Source of the DNA: Clostridiaceae bacterium
Lineage (GTDB): Bacteria > Bacillota > Clostridia > Oscillospirales > Acutalibacteraceae
DNA length: 22,933 nucleotides
Direction: 5' to 3'
Assembly: GCA_016297555.1 (NCBI GenBank)
Contig: JAEDGK010000021.1
Coordinates: forward strand, 1-22,933
Below are positions 7,601 to 17,092 of the stretch, one piece after another. Position numbers and translations under genes: made by a program. How positions within the stretch are numbered: position 1 is the first letter of the stretch; every line of letters starts with the position of its first letter. The notes below the pieces were generated by a model, which had not been told where the DNA came from, made no database searches, and saw nothing but the letters and a program-made list of their open reading frames with translations.

Positions 7601-9595
7601 TTGGAAAACATTGAAAATGTAGAATTGAATGAAGAAATACAGGCCGGCGATATGAATACCGTAGTCACCGAGGATTATGACGCAAGTCAGATTCAGGTTC
7701 TTGAAGGACTTGAAGCAGTCCGCAAAAGACCGGGTATGTATATCGGCTCAACAAGCTCATCGGGTCTTCATCACCTTGTTTATGAGATTGTTGATAACTC
7801 AATCGACGAAGCGCTTGCGGGATACTGTACTCACATCGAGGTTGATATCGAAGAGGGCAATATCATCTGCGTTACGGATAACGGACGCGGTATTCCCGTT
7901 GACATCCAGGAACAGACAGGCAAAAGCGCTCTCGAGGTAGTATTCACCGTTCTTCACGCAGGCGGTAAGTTCGGCGGCGGCGGATACAAGGTTTCGGGCG
8001 GTCTTCACGGCGTCGGCGCGTCGGTTGTAAATGCGCTTTCGGAATGGCTTGAAGTTGAAGTTCACAAAAACGGCAAAATTCATCATATGAAATTTGCAAG
8101 AGGCGCTATCGTTGAGCCTATGACAATAACGGGCGACACCGATATTACCGGCACAAAAGTCAGATTTAAGCCCGACCCCGAAATGTTCACCGACACAATC
8201 ACATATGATTATGACATTCTCCACAAGAGATTGCAGGAAGAAGCTTTCCTTAATGCGGGTCTGAGAATAACTCTTACGGACAAGAGAGCGGCGTCGGAGG
8301 AGCTTCCCGAAGAAAAGCGCACGGAAACAATGTGCTATGAGGGCGGCATCAAAGAATTTGTCGCTTTCCTCAACAAAAACAAAACACCCGTTCACGAAGA
8401 CGTTATTTATATGTCGGGCAAAAAGGGCGATGCAATGGCAGAGCTTGCATTCCAGTATTCCGACACTTACACCGATATGATAGTATCGTTTGCCAATAAT
8501 GTTCATACGCCCGAAGGCGGTATGCACGAGGACGGCTTCAAGCTTGCGCTGACAAGAGTTCTCAACAAGTACGGCAAAGAAAAGGGTATTCTTAAAGGTG
8601 ACGACAAGGTCAGCGGCGAGGATTGCCGCGAGGGCATAACCTGCGTCATTTCAGTCAAGCTTACCGAAGCACAGTTTGAGGGTCAGACAAAGGCGAAGCT
8701 CGGCAACAGCGAAATAAAGACGCTTGTTAATTCACTCGTCGGCTCTGCACTTGAACAGTATCTCGACGATAATCCGACGGTGGGCAAGCTTATTCTCGAA
8801 AAGGCGCTTACCGCAAACAGGGCAAGAGAAGCCGCAAGAAAAGCAAGAGAAACGGTTCGCCGCAAGAACGGACTTGAATCGGGTCAGATGCCCGACAAGC
8901 TGCAGGATTGCAACGAGCGTGACCCGTCCCTTTGCGAGCTTTATATCGTAGAGGGCGACTCGGCTGCGGGCTCTGCCATTCAGGGCAGAGATTCAAGATT
9001 TCAGGCAATTCTTGCAATGTGGGGCAAAATGCTCAATGTTGAAAAAGCAAGGCTCGATAAGGTCTATGATAATGACAAGCTCAATCCCCTTATTGTTGCT
9101 CTCGGCTGCGGCATCGGCGATGAATTCAACATTGAAAAGCTCCGCTATCATAAAATCGTAATTATGAGTGATGCCGATGTTGACGGCGCGCATATCAGAA
9201 CGCTTCTGCTCACTTTCTTCTTCAGATATATGAAGCCTCTTATCGAAAACGGCTATGTTTACTCTGCCGTTCCGCCTCTTTATAAGCTTATAAAGGGCAA
9301 GACGCAGAGAGTGGCATATTCCGATGAGGAGAGAGACAGAGTATCCGCAGAGCTCAGAGGCGATAAGGCGGACGCAAAGGTTGATATTAACCGATTCAAA
9401 GGTCTTGGTGAAATGGACCCCCACGAGCTTTGGGAAACAACCATGGATCCCGAAAAGCGCACGCTTCGCCGCATCACCCTTTCGGACGCCATTGCGGCAG
9501 ATGCGGTTTTCAATCTTCTGATGGGTGAAGAGGTTGACCCCCGCCGTGAGTGGATTGAAGATAACGCAAAATATGTAACCAATCTTGACATTTAA
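7601..9595 (+). CDS. gyrB: DNA gyrase subunit B
   Basis: This is the ATPase and TOPRIM subunit of gyrase, which pairs with GyrA to supercoil DNA. The GHKL ATP site shows EIVDNSIDEALAG from residue 62, DNGRGIP and GGLHGVG. The TOPRIM acidic residues are EGDSAAG from residue 451 and DADVDG at 524-529. The C-terminus has RFKGLGEMDPHELWETTMDP. No ATG fits. TTG at 7601 is chosen because GAGGT lies about 8 bases upstream and it avoids overlap. TTG at 7580, overlapping the previous gene, and ATG at 7652, with no ribosome site, are alternatives. EGDSAAGSAIQGRD and AMWGK depart from the common EGDSAGGSAKQGRD and PLRGK or PLKGK. Adjacency to a GyrA-box-bearing gyrA, 14 bases downstream, supports gyrase rather than topoisomerase IV. 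Confidence 0.95.
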   Translation: MENIENVELNEEIQAGDMNTVVTEDYDASQIQVLEGLEAVRKRPGMYIGSTSSSGLHHLVYEIVDNSIDEALAGYCTHIEVDIEEGNIICVTDNGRGIPVDIQEQTGKSALEVVFTVLHAGGKFGGGGYKVSGGLHGVGASVVNALSEWLEVEVHKNGKIHHMKFARGAIVEPMTITGDTDITGTKVRFKPDPEMFTDTITYDYDILHKRLQEEAFLNAGLRITLTDKRAASEELPEEKRTETMCYEGGIKEFVAFLNKNKTPVHEDVIYMSGKKGDAMAELAFQYSDTYTDMIVSFANNVHTPEGGMHEDGFKLALTRVLNKYGKEKGILKGDDKVSGEDCREGITCVISVKLTEAQFEGQTKAKLGNSEIKTLVNSLVGSALEQYLDDNPTVGKLILEKALTANRAREAARKARETVRRKNGLESGQMPDKLQDCNERDPSLCELYIVEGDSAAGSAIQGRDSRFQAILAMWGKMLNVEKARLDKVYDNDKLNPLIVALGCGIGDEFNIEKLRYHKIVIMSDADVDGAHIRTLLLTFFFRYMKPLIENGYVYSAVPPLYKLIKGKTQRVAYSDEERDRVSAELRGDKADAKVDINRFKGLGEMDPHELWETTMDPEKRTLRRITLSDAIAADAVFNLLMGEEVDPRREWIEDNAKYVTNLDI

Positions 9596-9609
9596 GGAGG
9601 TGGGAAAGA

Positions 9610-12138
9610 ATGGCTCATAACAGAGATTATAAACCGGAAGACATACTTTTTCCGGATCAGTTAATTACTACATCTGACATTGTGCCCGAGATGAAAGCAG
9701 CAATGCTTGACTATGCAATGTCGGTTATCGTTGACCGTGCTCTCCCCGATGTTCGTGACGGACTTAAACCCGTTCACCGTCGTATCCTCTACACAATGTA
9801 TGAAGATAATCTGACCTCGGACAAGCCTTTCAAAAAGTCGGCAACCTGTGTCGGTGATGTTCTCGGTAAATACCACCCCCACGGCGACACATCGGTATAT
9901 GACGCAATGGTCAGACTTGCTCAGAATTTCTCAATGAGATATATGCTCGTTGACGGTCACGGCAACTTCGGCTCGGTGGACGGCGACCCCCCTGCGGCAT
10001 ACCGTTACACAGAGGCAAGGCTCAGCAAAATCAGCAACAAAATGCTTGAAGATATTGACAAGGATACGGTTGACTGGGGCCCCAACTTTGATGAAAGCCG
10101 CAAAGAACCCAGATCGTTGCCTTCAAGATTTCCCAATCTTCTTGTAAACGGTTCTCAGGGTATTGCCGTCGGTATGACGACAAGTATTCCTCCGCATAAT
10201 CTCGGCGAGGTTATTGACGCCTGCGTTTGCGTGCTTGAAAACAGCGAGGCAACGCTTGATGACCTTATGCAGTATATTCACGGCCCCGATTTCCCGACAA
10301 AGGGTATTATCATGGGCAGATACGGCATCAGACAGGCGTATGAAACCGGCAGAGGCAAAGTAGTTGTCAGAGCCAAGACGGAATTTGAAGAATACGGAAG
10401 AGATAACAGAACAAGAATCATCGTTACGGAGCTTCCTTATCTTATAAAGAAGCGCGCTCTTATCAAGAAGATTGCAGAGCAGGTCAGAGATAAGCGTATT
10501 GAAGGCATTTCCGACCTTCGTGACGAAACAGACAGAAACGGAATGAGAATCGTTATTGAGCTTAAGCGTGACGCCAATGCTCAGGTTGTTCTCAACAAGC
10601 TTTTCAGCCAGACTGAAATGCAGTCAACATTCAGCATTATTATGCGTGCTCTTGTTGAGGACGGCAAACAGCCCAAGATTCTCACACTCCGCAACTATAT
10701 CGACGAATACCTTGCGTACCAGAAGCAGGTTGTCCGCAGAAGAACACAGTTTGATTTGAAGAAGGCTCTTGAAAGAGCTCATCTGCTCGAAGGTCTTATC
10801 ATAGCTCAGGATAATATCGACGAAGTAATCCATATTATCCGCACAAGCTATGACGATGCAAAGGTAAGACTTATGGAACGCTTCGGTCTTGATGATGTTC
10901 AGGCTCAGGCAATCCTTGATATGAGGCTCAAAGCTCTTCAAGGACTTGACAGAGAGAAGCTTGTTGAAGAGTTCAAAGCGCTTGAAGAAAAAATCGCTTA
11001 CTACCGTGAGCTTCTTGCCGATGAAATCAAGCTCAACGGCGTTCTCAGAGATGAGCTTGTTGCCATCAGGGATAAATTCGCTGATGAAAGAAAAACAGAG
11101 ATTCAGGATGTCAGCGGCGAAGTTGACCTTGAAGACCTTATTCCCCAGCATGACTGTGTTCTTGCTCTTACCGATATGGGTTACATCAAACGCACACCCG
11201 TAGCGGAATATAAGCAGCAGAGCAGAGGCGGCAAGGGCGTTGTGGGTCTAAAACAGAGGGAAGAGGACAATGTAAAAACTCTCTTTACCTGCTCCACCCA
11301 CGATTATATTATGCTCTTTACCAACTTTGGTCGTGTTTACAGAATCAAAGGCTATAATGTTCCCGAAGGCTCCCGCCAGAGCAAGGGTACAAATGTTGTA
11401 AATGTACTTCAGCTTCTTCCCGAAGAAAAGGTTACGGCAATGATTAAGGTTCCCGACTTCGGTCAGGAGGAAACAGCATATCTTTCAATGGTTACAAAGA
11501 ACGGTATTATCAAGCGTACCGAGCTTGATACATACAAGAATATCCGCAAAACCGGCGTTATAGCAATCAATCTTGACGAAGGCGATGAACTCGGCTGGGT
11601 TAAGCTTACCGACGGCAAGGCTAATATCATTGTTGCCACCAAGAAGGGTATGAGCATTTCGTTCAACGAAGAAGATGCAAGGGTTATCGGCAGAACCGCA
11701 AGAGGCGTGCGCGCGATCAAACTCAGAGAGGGCGACTGCGTTGTCGGCATGGATGTTCTCAGAGAGGACAGAATGGTTCTCACCGTCAGCGAAACAGGCT
11801 ACGGCAGACTCAGCCCCATCGGGGATTACAGACCTCAGAACAGAGGCGGTTACGGTCTTACAAATTACCATGTCAGAAAGTTTGGCGACATTGCCGCAAT
11901 CGAGGTTGTTGACCCCGCAAACGACCTTATGCTCATTTCTTCCGACGGAATTATCATCAGAATCCCCATGGATACCATCCGTGTTTGCGCAAGACCTTCA
12001 AAGGGCGTGCGCGTGATGAAGGTCAACGAGGGCGAGAAGCTGATTGCCGCCGTTTCGGTTGAGCGTGACGAGGAAGAGCCCGAAATTCAAGAGCCCGAAA
12101 CTCAGGATATCGCAGCAGAAGCCCCTGCAGAAGAATAA
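9610..12138 (+). CDS. gyrA: DNA gyrase subunit A
   Basis: This 842-residue subunit cuts and rejoins DNA and wraps it for negative supercoiling. The quinolone-determining region is HPHGDTSVYD at 91-100, with Thr94 at the place of E. coli Ser83. The catalytic tyrosine is Tyr133 in RYTEARLSK. FPNLLVNGSQGIAVGM and the long coiled-coil stretch near residues 440-490 follow. The C-terminal six-repeat wrapping domain begins with a GyrA box, QSRGGKG, at 537-543. The canonical form is QRRGGKG, so one Arg is Ser here. The GyrA box separates it from ParC. The last 30 residues are acidic (EEEPEIQEPETQDIAAEAPAEE). AAGGAGGTGGG precedes the ATG. No terminator is evident before mgsA. Confidence 0.97.
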   Translation: MAHNRDYKPEDILFPDQLITTSDIVPEMKAAMLDYAMSVIVDRALPDVRDGLKPVHRRILYTMYEDNLTSDKPFKKSATCVGDVLGKYHPHGDTSVYDAMVRLAQNFSMRYMLVDGHGNFGSVDGDPPAAYRYTEARLSKISNKMLEDIDKDTVDWGPNFDESRKEPRSLPSRFPNLLVNGSQGIAVGMTTSIPPHNLGEVIDACVCVLENSEATLDDLMQYIHGPDFPTKGIIMGRYGIRQAYETGRGKVVVRAKTEFEEYGRDNRTRIIVTELPYLIKKRALIKKIAEQVRDKRIEGISDLRDETDRNGMRIVIELKRDANAQVVLNKLFSQTEMQSTFSIIMRALVEDGKQPKILTLRNYIDEYLAYQKQVVRRRTQFDLKKALERAHLLEGLIIAQDNIDEVIHIIRTSYDDAKVRLMERFGLDDVQAQAILDMRLKALQGLDREKLVEEFKALEEKIAYYRELLADEIKLNGVLRDELVAIRDKFADERKTEIQDVSGEVDLEDLIPQHDCVLALTDMGYIKRTPVAEYKQQSRGGKGVVGLKQREEDNVKTLFTCSTHDYIMLFTNFGRVYRIKGYNVPEGSRQSKGTNVVNVLQLLPEEKVTAMIKVPDFGQEETAYLSMVTKNGIIKRTELDTYKNIRKTGVIAINLDEGDELGWVKLTDGKANIIVATKKGMSISFNEEDARVIGRTARGVRAIKLREGDCVVGMDVLREDRMVLTVSETGYGRLSPIGDYRPQNRGGYGLTNYHVRKFGDIAAIEVVDPANDLMLISSDGIIIRIPMDTIRVCARPSKGVRVMKVNEGEKLIAAVSVERDEEEPEIQEPETQDIAAEAPAEE

Positions 12139-12164
12139 ATTTGCAAAAAAATTTATATAACTAC

Positions 12165-12193
12165 TTGTCAGATGTTGATATATTTGATATTAT
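12165..12193 (+). promoter_or_regulatory. promoter of mgsA
   Basis: TTGTCA (12165-12170), a 17-base spacer and TATTAT (12188-12193) with TGA before the -10 lie in the gyrA-mgsA gap. Transcription would start near 12200, about 20 bases before the mgsA ATG, with AGAGGGGG as ribosome site. Confidence 0.7.
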
Positions 12194-12219
12194 AACTTAG
12201 AAAGAGAGGGGGAAAGCCG

Positions 12220-12630
12220 ATGAATATTGCTCTTATTGCTCATGACGCAAAAAAAGAGTTGATGACTCAGTTCTGCATCGCTTACTGCGGGATTCTGAGC
12301 AGACACAATCTTTTTGCTACGGGCACCACCGGCAAAATGGTTGCAGAAGCTACCGGCCTTGAAATAACGAGATTTCTCAGCGGCTCTCAGGGAGGCGATC
12401 AGCAGATAGCTTCGAGCATCGCCTGCAACGAAATAGATCTACTGTTGATTTTCCGCGATCCCTTAACCGCAAAGCCCCACGAGCCTAACGAAGCAACGCT
12501 TCTCAGGCTGTGCGATGTTCATAACATTCCCGTTGCCACAAACATTGCAACTGCGGAGGCTCTTATTCATTCACTTGCCAGAGGCGATTTGGATTGGCGC
12601 GATATCGTTAATCCCAAGCATAAGGTCTGA
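12220..12630 (+). CDS. mgsA: methylglyoxal synthase
   Basis: This 136-residue enzyme converts dihydroxyacetone phosphate to methylglyoxal and phosphate, a bypass of lower glycolysis. Key residues align with E. coli MgsA at a constant offset of 11. His8 in LIAHDAKK corresponds to His19, Asp60 in GGDQQ is the catalytic base (Asp71), and His87 in PLTAKPHEPN corresponds to His98. The phosphate loop GTTG is at 35-38, and NIPVATNIATAEALI is the usual C-terminal motif. The protein is slightly shorter than E. coli MgsA because the N-terminal extension is missing. It has its own promoter and a terminator-like hairpin after it, so it appears to be a single-gene unit between gyrA and hisS. Confidence 0.95.
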   Translation: MNIALIAHDAKKELMTQFCIAYCGILSRHNLFATGTTGKMVAEATGLEITRFLSGSQGGDQQIASSIACNEIDLLLIFRDPLTAKPHEPNEATLLRLCDVHNIPVATNIATAEALIHSLARGDLDWRDIVNPKHKV

Positions 12631-12674
12631 CCTTTGTGTGACGCTCCTCGCGGCAGAGATGCAAAATTTTGAGG

Positions 12675-12708
12675 GGGTCGTCTGATTTAAGACGACCCTT
12701 TGATTTTA
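12675..12708 (+). terminator. terminator after mgsA
   Basis: GGGTCGTCT (12675-12683) and AGACGACCC (12690-12698) form a perfect 9-bp stem with loop GATTTA, followed by TTTGATTTT. It lies 45 bases after the mgsA stop and 27 bases before the hisS ATG. It could end mgsA transcription or act as an attenuator in front of hisS-aspS. Confidence 0.7.
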
Positions 12709-12734
12709 TCCGAAAAGGAAAAAGGAAGATAAAG

Positions 12735-14087
12735 ATGGCTATTGTTACCAAAGCCGTAAAGGGCACTCAGGATATACTGCCCTCTGAGGTTTATAAAAAT
12801 CAGTTTTTAGAGCAGACAATGCTTGATATCGCGGGCAAATTCGGCTTCCGCGAAATCAGAACGCCCGTTTTTGAGCACACCGAGCTTTTTCAGCGCGGCG
12901 TGGGAGAAACCACGGATGTTGTGCAGAAAGAGATGTATACCTTTGACGATAAGGGCGGCAGGTCTATAACTCTGCGCCCCGAGGGAACGGCGGGCGCCGC
13001 AAGGGCTTTTCTTGAGCACGGTCTTTTCAACGAGGCTCTGCCGCAGAAGTTCTGCTATGTGCTTAATTGCTACCGTTACGAAAAGCCGCAGGCGGGCAGA
13101 TGGAGAGAGTTTCAGCAGTTCGGCGTTGAAATGCTCGGAGCCGCCGCACCCGCAGCCGATGCGGAAATAATTTCACTTGCAAATGAAATTTTTGCTTTTC
13201 TCGGCGTTGAGGGATTACAGCTTGAAATAAATTCAATCGGTTGCCCCGAATGTCGCAAGAATTATCACAAGGCGCTCAGAGAATATTTTGAGGCGAGAAA
13301 GGACGAGCTTTGCCCCACCTGCCTCGGCAGGCTTGAAAAGAATCCCATGAGAATTCTTGACTGCAAAAGCCCCGTCTGCAAAGAAATCGCCAAGGACGCT
13401 CCCGCAATCATTGACTATATCTGCGAGGACTGCTCCGCGCATTTTGAGAGCGTTAAAAAATATCTCGACAAAATGAATATTGAATATGTTGTCAATCCGC
13501 GCATTGTCCGCGGGCTTGACTATTATACACGCACCGTTTTTGAGTTTGTTTCAACCGAAATCGGCGCGCAGGGAACGGTCTGCGGCGGCGGACGCTATGA
13601 CGGGCTTCTTGAGGAGCTCGGCGGTCCGCACACTCCGTCGCTCGGCTTCGCCATGGGCACGGGCAGGCTGCTTATGCTTATGCAGGCTCAGGGAATTGAG
13701 CTGCCGAAGCCCAACGGATGCGACATTTACATCGCTACCATGGGCGAGCAGGCGTCATATGAAGCTGCGGCGCTCACCGCTGACCTCAGAGCGGGCGGAA
13801 TAAGCGCTCAGACGGATGTTGTGGGGCGTTCTCTTAAAGCCCAGATGAAGTATGCCGATAAAATAGGCGCAAAATACACCGCAGTTCTCGGCGATGATGA
13901 GATTGCCGCAGGAATTCTGAAGGTTAAAAATATGGATTCGGGCGAAACAAAGGAGCTTGCCGTTTCAGATTTTGCGGACAGCTTTATGGAATTTATGCTC
14001 AGGGAGGAAACGGCGGCTTTGGGAGAGTCGCTCGGCGGTGAGCTTGACGGAGTTGACCTCTCGGCAATATTAGGCGATATCAAATAA
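12735..14087 (+). CDS. hisS: histidyl-tRNA synthetase
   Basis: This class II synthetase of 450 residues charges tRNA-His. It begins VTKAVKGTQDILPSE. Motif 1 is in the region FGFREIRTPVFEHTELF, and motif 2 spans YRYEKPQAGRWREFQQFGVE from residue 113. The histidine-specific motif RGLDYYTRT starts at residue 259, and motif 3 includes SLGFAMGTGRL. A middle insertion has paired cysteines (GCPECR, CPTC, CKSPVC, CEDC), typical of clostridial HisRS. The anticodon-binding domain starts around CDIYIATMGEQ. The tail after LREETAAL is about 20 residues longer than usual. ATG at 12735 is chosen for its AAAGGAAG site and family match; an in-frame TTG at 12669 would place the terminator inside the coding region. 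aspS follows after 26 bases. Confidence 0.96.
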   Translation: MAIVTKAVKGTQDILPSEVYKNQFLEQTMLDIAGKFGFREIRTPVFEHTELFQRGVGETTDVVQKEMYTFDDKGGRSITLRPEGTAGAARAFLEHGLFNEALPQKFCYVLNCYRYEKPQAGRWREFQQFGVEMLGAAAPAADAEIISLANEIFAFLGVEGLQLEINSIGCPECRKNYHKALREYFEARKDELCPTCLGRLEKNPMRILDCKSPVCKEIAKDAPAIIDYICEDCSAHFESVKKYLDKMNIEYVVNPRIVRGLDYYTRTVFEFVSTEIGAQGTVCGGGRYDGLLEELGGPHTPSLGFAMGTGRLLMLMQAQGIELPKPNGCDIYIATMGEQASYEAAALTADLRAGGISAQTDVVGRSLKAQMKYADKIGAKYTAVLGDDEIAAGILKVKNMDSGETKELAVSDFADSFMEFMLREETAALGESLGGELDGVDLSAILGDIK

Positions 14088-14113
14088 ACTATATATAAAA
14101 GGACAGAACAAAA

Positions 14114-15901
14114 ATGGATTTTATGACGGGACTTAAAAGGACACATTACTGCGGCGAGCTTCGCCTTGCAAATGCAGGCGAAACGGTAACCGTTGCAGGC
14201 TGGGTTCAGCGTCAGAGAGATCTCGGCGCGCTGATTTTTGTTGACCTGAGAGACAGAGAGGGTATAGTTCAGCTTGCTTTTGACGAATCCACCCCCAAGG
14301 AGATTTTTGACAAGGCGGCGGGCGTCAGAAGCGAATATGTGCTTATGGCTCAGGGCGTTGTCAGAGAGCGTTCCTCAAAGAACAACGAAATTTCCACGGG
14401 CGAAATCGAAATCGAGGTTACGGATTTGCGAGTTCTCGCAAAGAGTGAAACTCCGCCCTTTGAGATAGTTGAGGATTGCCAGACGGCGGAGCTTACAAGG
14501 CTTAAATACCGCTATCTTGACCTTCGCAGACCCGACTTGCAGAAAAACATTCTGCTTCGCCACAAGATAACAAAAATAACGAGAGACTATTTTGATGAAA
14601 ACGGCTTTATCGAAATAGAAACTCCCATTCTTATCAGATCCACCCCCGAGGGCGCAAGAGACTATCTTGTTCCGAGCCGTGTTCACAAGGGCAAATTCTA
14701 CGCTCTGCCGCAGTCGCCCCAGCTTTATAAGCAGCTTTCAATGGTTGCGGGCTTTGACAGATATATGCAGATTGCCCGCTGTTTCCGCGACGAGGATTTG
14801 AGAGCCGACCGCCAGCCCGAGTTTACTCAGATTGACCTTGAAATGTCGTTTGTCGATATGGAGGATGTCCTTAAAATCGGCGAGGGATATATGGAGAGAG
14901 TTTTCCGCGAGGCTCTCGGTGTTGAAATTCAGCTTCCGCTTCCGAGGCTTACTTATAAAGAAGCAATGGAGCGTTACGGCAGCGACAAGCCCGATACCCG
15001 CTACGGTATGGAAATCTATGATTTGAGCGAAACCGTCAAGGATTGCGGCTTCGGCGTTTTCACGGGCGCGCTTGAAGCGGGCGGCAGCGTGCGCGGAATA
15101 ACCGCTAAAAACGCGGTAGCCGTGCTCACGAGAAAAGAGATAGACAAGCTCACCGAAATGGTCAGAGGCATTGGCGCAAAGGGTCTTGCATGGATAAGGC
15201 TCAATGAGGACGGCAGTATGGCTTCGTCCTTCGCAAAGTTTATGACCGACGGCGAGATGGCGGCAATTCTTGAAAAGGCAGACGCAAAAGCGGGCGATGT
15301 GGTGCTGATTATCGGCGACGGCAAAAATTCAACCGTGCTTTCGGTTCTCGGCGCTTTGCGTCAGGCGGTTGCAAAGAAGCTTGACATCATTCCCGAGGGC
15401 AAATATAATCTGCTCTGGATAACCGAATTCCCGTTCTTTGATTGGGACGAGGAAACCCGGCAGTTTGTTGCAATGCATCATCCGTTCACCGCTCCCATGG
15501 ACGAGTGCCTTGAATACCTTGAAACCGACAAGGCGGCGGTCAGAGCAAAGGCATATGACCTTGTGCTCAACGGCATTGAGCTTTGCTCAGGCTCTATCAG
15601 AATAACCAATCCCGAGCTTCAGGCACGCATTTTCTCTCTGCTCGGCTTGAGCGACGAGGAAGCGCACAGCAAATTCGGATATCTGCTTGACGCTTTCAAA
15701 TACGGCGCACCGCCCCACGGCGGCATGGGCATCGGGCTTGACAGGCTTGTTATGCAGATGCTCGGCTGCGATTCTCTGCGTGATGTCATCGCTTACCCCA
15801 AGGTTCAGAATGCGAGCGAGCCGATGACCGAATGTCCCGCGCAGGTTGATGAAATTCAGCTTAAAGAGCTGGGCATAACCGATATGGTTAATGAGGACTG
15901 A
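14114..15901 (+). CDS. aspS: aspartyl-tRNA synthetase
   Basis: This 595-residue bacterial-type class II synthetase charges tRNA-Asp. The N-terminal OB-fold anticodon domain shows GWVQRQRDLGALIFVDLRDREG. Motif 2 is FRDEDLRADRQPEFTQID from residue 224, a GAD insertion occupies about 290-420, and motif 3 is GIGLDRL from residue 539. In the OB fold, RRD-L rather than RRD-H is the form usually seen in enzymes specific for tRNA-Asp, so it is probably discriminating. That is inference from one position. The gene lies 26 bases after hisS with an AAAGGACAG ribosome site, and the hisS-aspS pair is a common Firmicutes arrangement. No T-box leader is present upstream of the pair. Confidence 0.97.
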   Translation: MDFMTGLKRTHYCGELRLANAGETVTVAGWVQRQRDLGALIFVDLRDREGIVQLAFDESTPKEIFDKAAGVRSEYVLMAQGVVRERSSKNNEISTGEIEIEVTDLRVLAKSETPPFEIVEDCQTAELTRLKYRYLDLRRPDLQKNILLRHKITKITRDYFDENGFIEIETPILIRSTPEGARDYLVPSRVHKGKFYALPQSPQLYKQLSMVAGFDRYMQIARCFRDEDLRADRQPEFTQIDLEMSFVDMEDVLKIGEGYMERVFREALGVEIQLPLPRLTYKEAMERYGSDKPDTRYGMEIYDLSETVKDCGFGVFTGALEAGGSVRGITAKNAVAVLTRKEIDKLTEMVRGIGAKGLAWIRLNEDGSMASSFAKFMTDGEMAAILEKADAKAGDVVLIIGDGKNSTVLSVLGALRQAVAKKLDIIPEGKYNLLWITEFPFFDWDEETRQFVAMHHPFTAPMDECLEYLETDKAAVRAKAYDLVLNGIELCSGSIRITNPELQARIFSLLGLSDEEAHSKFGYLLDAFKYGAPPHGGMGIGLDRLVMQMLGCDSLRDVIAYPKVQNASEPMTECPAQVDEIQLKELGITDMVNED

Positions 15902-15987
15902 CGGGCCTTCACCTGCGGGTGAGCCTTACATAGCATATAGTTAGAAACATTTTTAAATAATAATTTCCACAGAAAGGATTTTCTATT

Positions 15988-17067
15988 ATGGCAAGAGTTT
16001 ATAATTTTTCGGCAGGTCCCTCAATGCTCCCCGAGAGCGTGCTTAACAGAGCTGCGGCAGAAATGCTCGACTATAAGGGCAGCGGTCAGTCCGTTCTTGA
16101 AATGAGCCACCGCTCAAAGATTTATGAAGAAATTATTTTCGGCGCATTCGGGCTTTTCAAAGAAGTAATGAATATCCCCGACAACTATAAAATCATTTTC
16201 TGCCAGGGCGGAGCTTCAACTCAGTTTGCGGCAATTCCCCTTAATTTCCTTAACGGAAGCGGAAAAGCGGACTATGTTCTCTCCGGTCAGTTTTCAACAA
16301 AGGCTTATAAAGAAGCGCAGAAATACGGAGATATAAAGGTTGTTGCCTCCTCAAAGGAGCAGAATTTCTCCTGTATTCCCGAGCTTGATAAGAGCAATTT
16401 CACTCCCGATGCGGATTATTTCTATATCTGCCAGAACAATACGATTTACGGCACTCGCTTTACAACCCTGCCCGACACAGGCTCCGTTCCGCTTATTGCC
16501 GATGTTTCGTCCTGCTTCCTTTCAGAGCCGATGGATGTTTCAAAATACGGCGTAATCTACGGCGGCGCTCAGAAAAATGTTGCTCCCGCAGGTCTGACAG
16601 TCGTTATCGTCAGAGAAGATTTGCTCGGCAAGGCAAGGGACTACACTCCCACAATGCTTGACTATAAGGTTCTCGCGGATAACGATTCAATGTACAACAC
16701 ACCGCCTTGCTACTCGATTTATATGTGCAAGCTCGTTCTTGAGTGGATTAAGAACCTCGGCGGTCTTGAAGCCATGAAGCTCCACAATGAGAAAAAGGCA
16801 TCAATTCTCTATGATTTCCTTGATAACAGCAAGATGTTCAGCAATCCCGTCAAGAAGAGCGACCGCTCGATGATGAATGTTACATTTGTAACGGAGAGCG
16901 ACGAGCTTAACGCAAAATTCGTCAAGGAAGCTGCCGAAGCAGGCTTTGTTAACCTTAAAGGTCACCGTTCAGTCGGCGGTATGAGAGCTTCGATTTATAA
17001 CGCTATGCCCATTGAGGGCGTTGAGAAGCTCGTTGACTTTATGACCGAGTTTGAAAAGAAAAACTGA
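15988..17067 (+). CDS. serC: phosphoserine aminotransferase
   Basis: This 359-residue PLP enzyme converts 3-phosphohydroxypyruvate to phosphoserine using glutamate, the second step of serine synthesis. It begins with the family hallmark NFSAGPSMLPESVL, followed by GSGQSVLEMSHRSK. The PLP lysine is Lys196 in YGGAQKNVAPAGLTVVIVR. NTPPCYSIYMCKLVLEWI and GHRSVGGMRASIYNAMP, which bind phosphate and cofactor, are present. Length is typical. AAAGGA precedes the ATG by about 9 bases. serA begins 25 bases downstream, so the two steps are encoded together. The 86 bases upstream hold a weak 6-bp hairpin (15908-15924) but no clear promoter or riboswitch. Confidence 0.97.
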   Translation: MARVYNFSAGPSMLPESVLNRAAAEMLDYKGSGQSVLEMSHRSKIYEEIIFGAFGLFKEVMNIPDNYKIIFCQGGASTQFAAIPLNFLNGSGKADYVLSGQFSTKAYKEAQKYGDIKVVASSKEQNFSCIPELDKSNFTPDADYFYICQNNTIYGTRFTTLPDTGSVPLIADVSSCFLSEPMDVSKYGVIYGGAQKNVAPAGLTVVIVREDLLGKARDYTPTMLDYKVLADNDSMYNTPPCYSIYMCKLVLEWIKNLGGLEAMKLHNEKKASILYDFLDNSKMFSNPVKKSDRSMMNVTFVTESDELNAKFVKEAAEAGFVNLKGHRSVGGMRASIYNAMPIEGVEKLVDFMTEFEKKN

Positions 17068-17092
17068 CCCCTAACTGAAAGGAAAGACAGCT

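Noticed and set aside
7601..12138. Topoisomerase IV (parE/parC) instead of gyrase
   Set aside because: The A subunit has a GyrA box and a full wrapping domain.
12631..12734. T-box leader before hisS-aspS
   Set aside because: The gap is about 100 bases and holds only a simple terminator; no T-box core or specifier stem is visible.
15902..15987. Riboswitch or T-box before serC
   Set aside because: Only 86 bases with a weak 6-bp hairpin and no T run.
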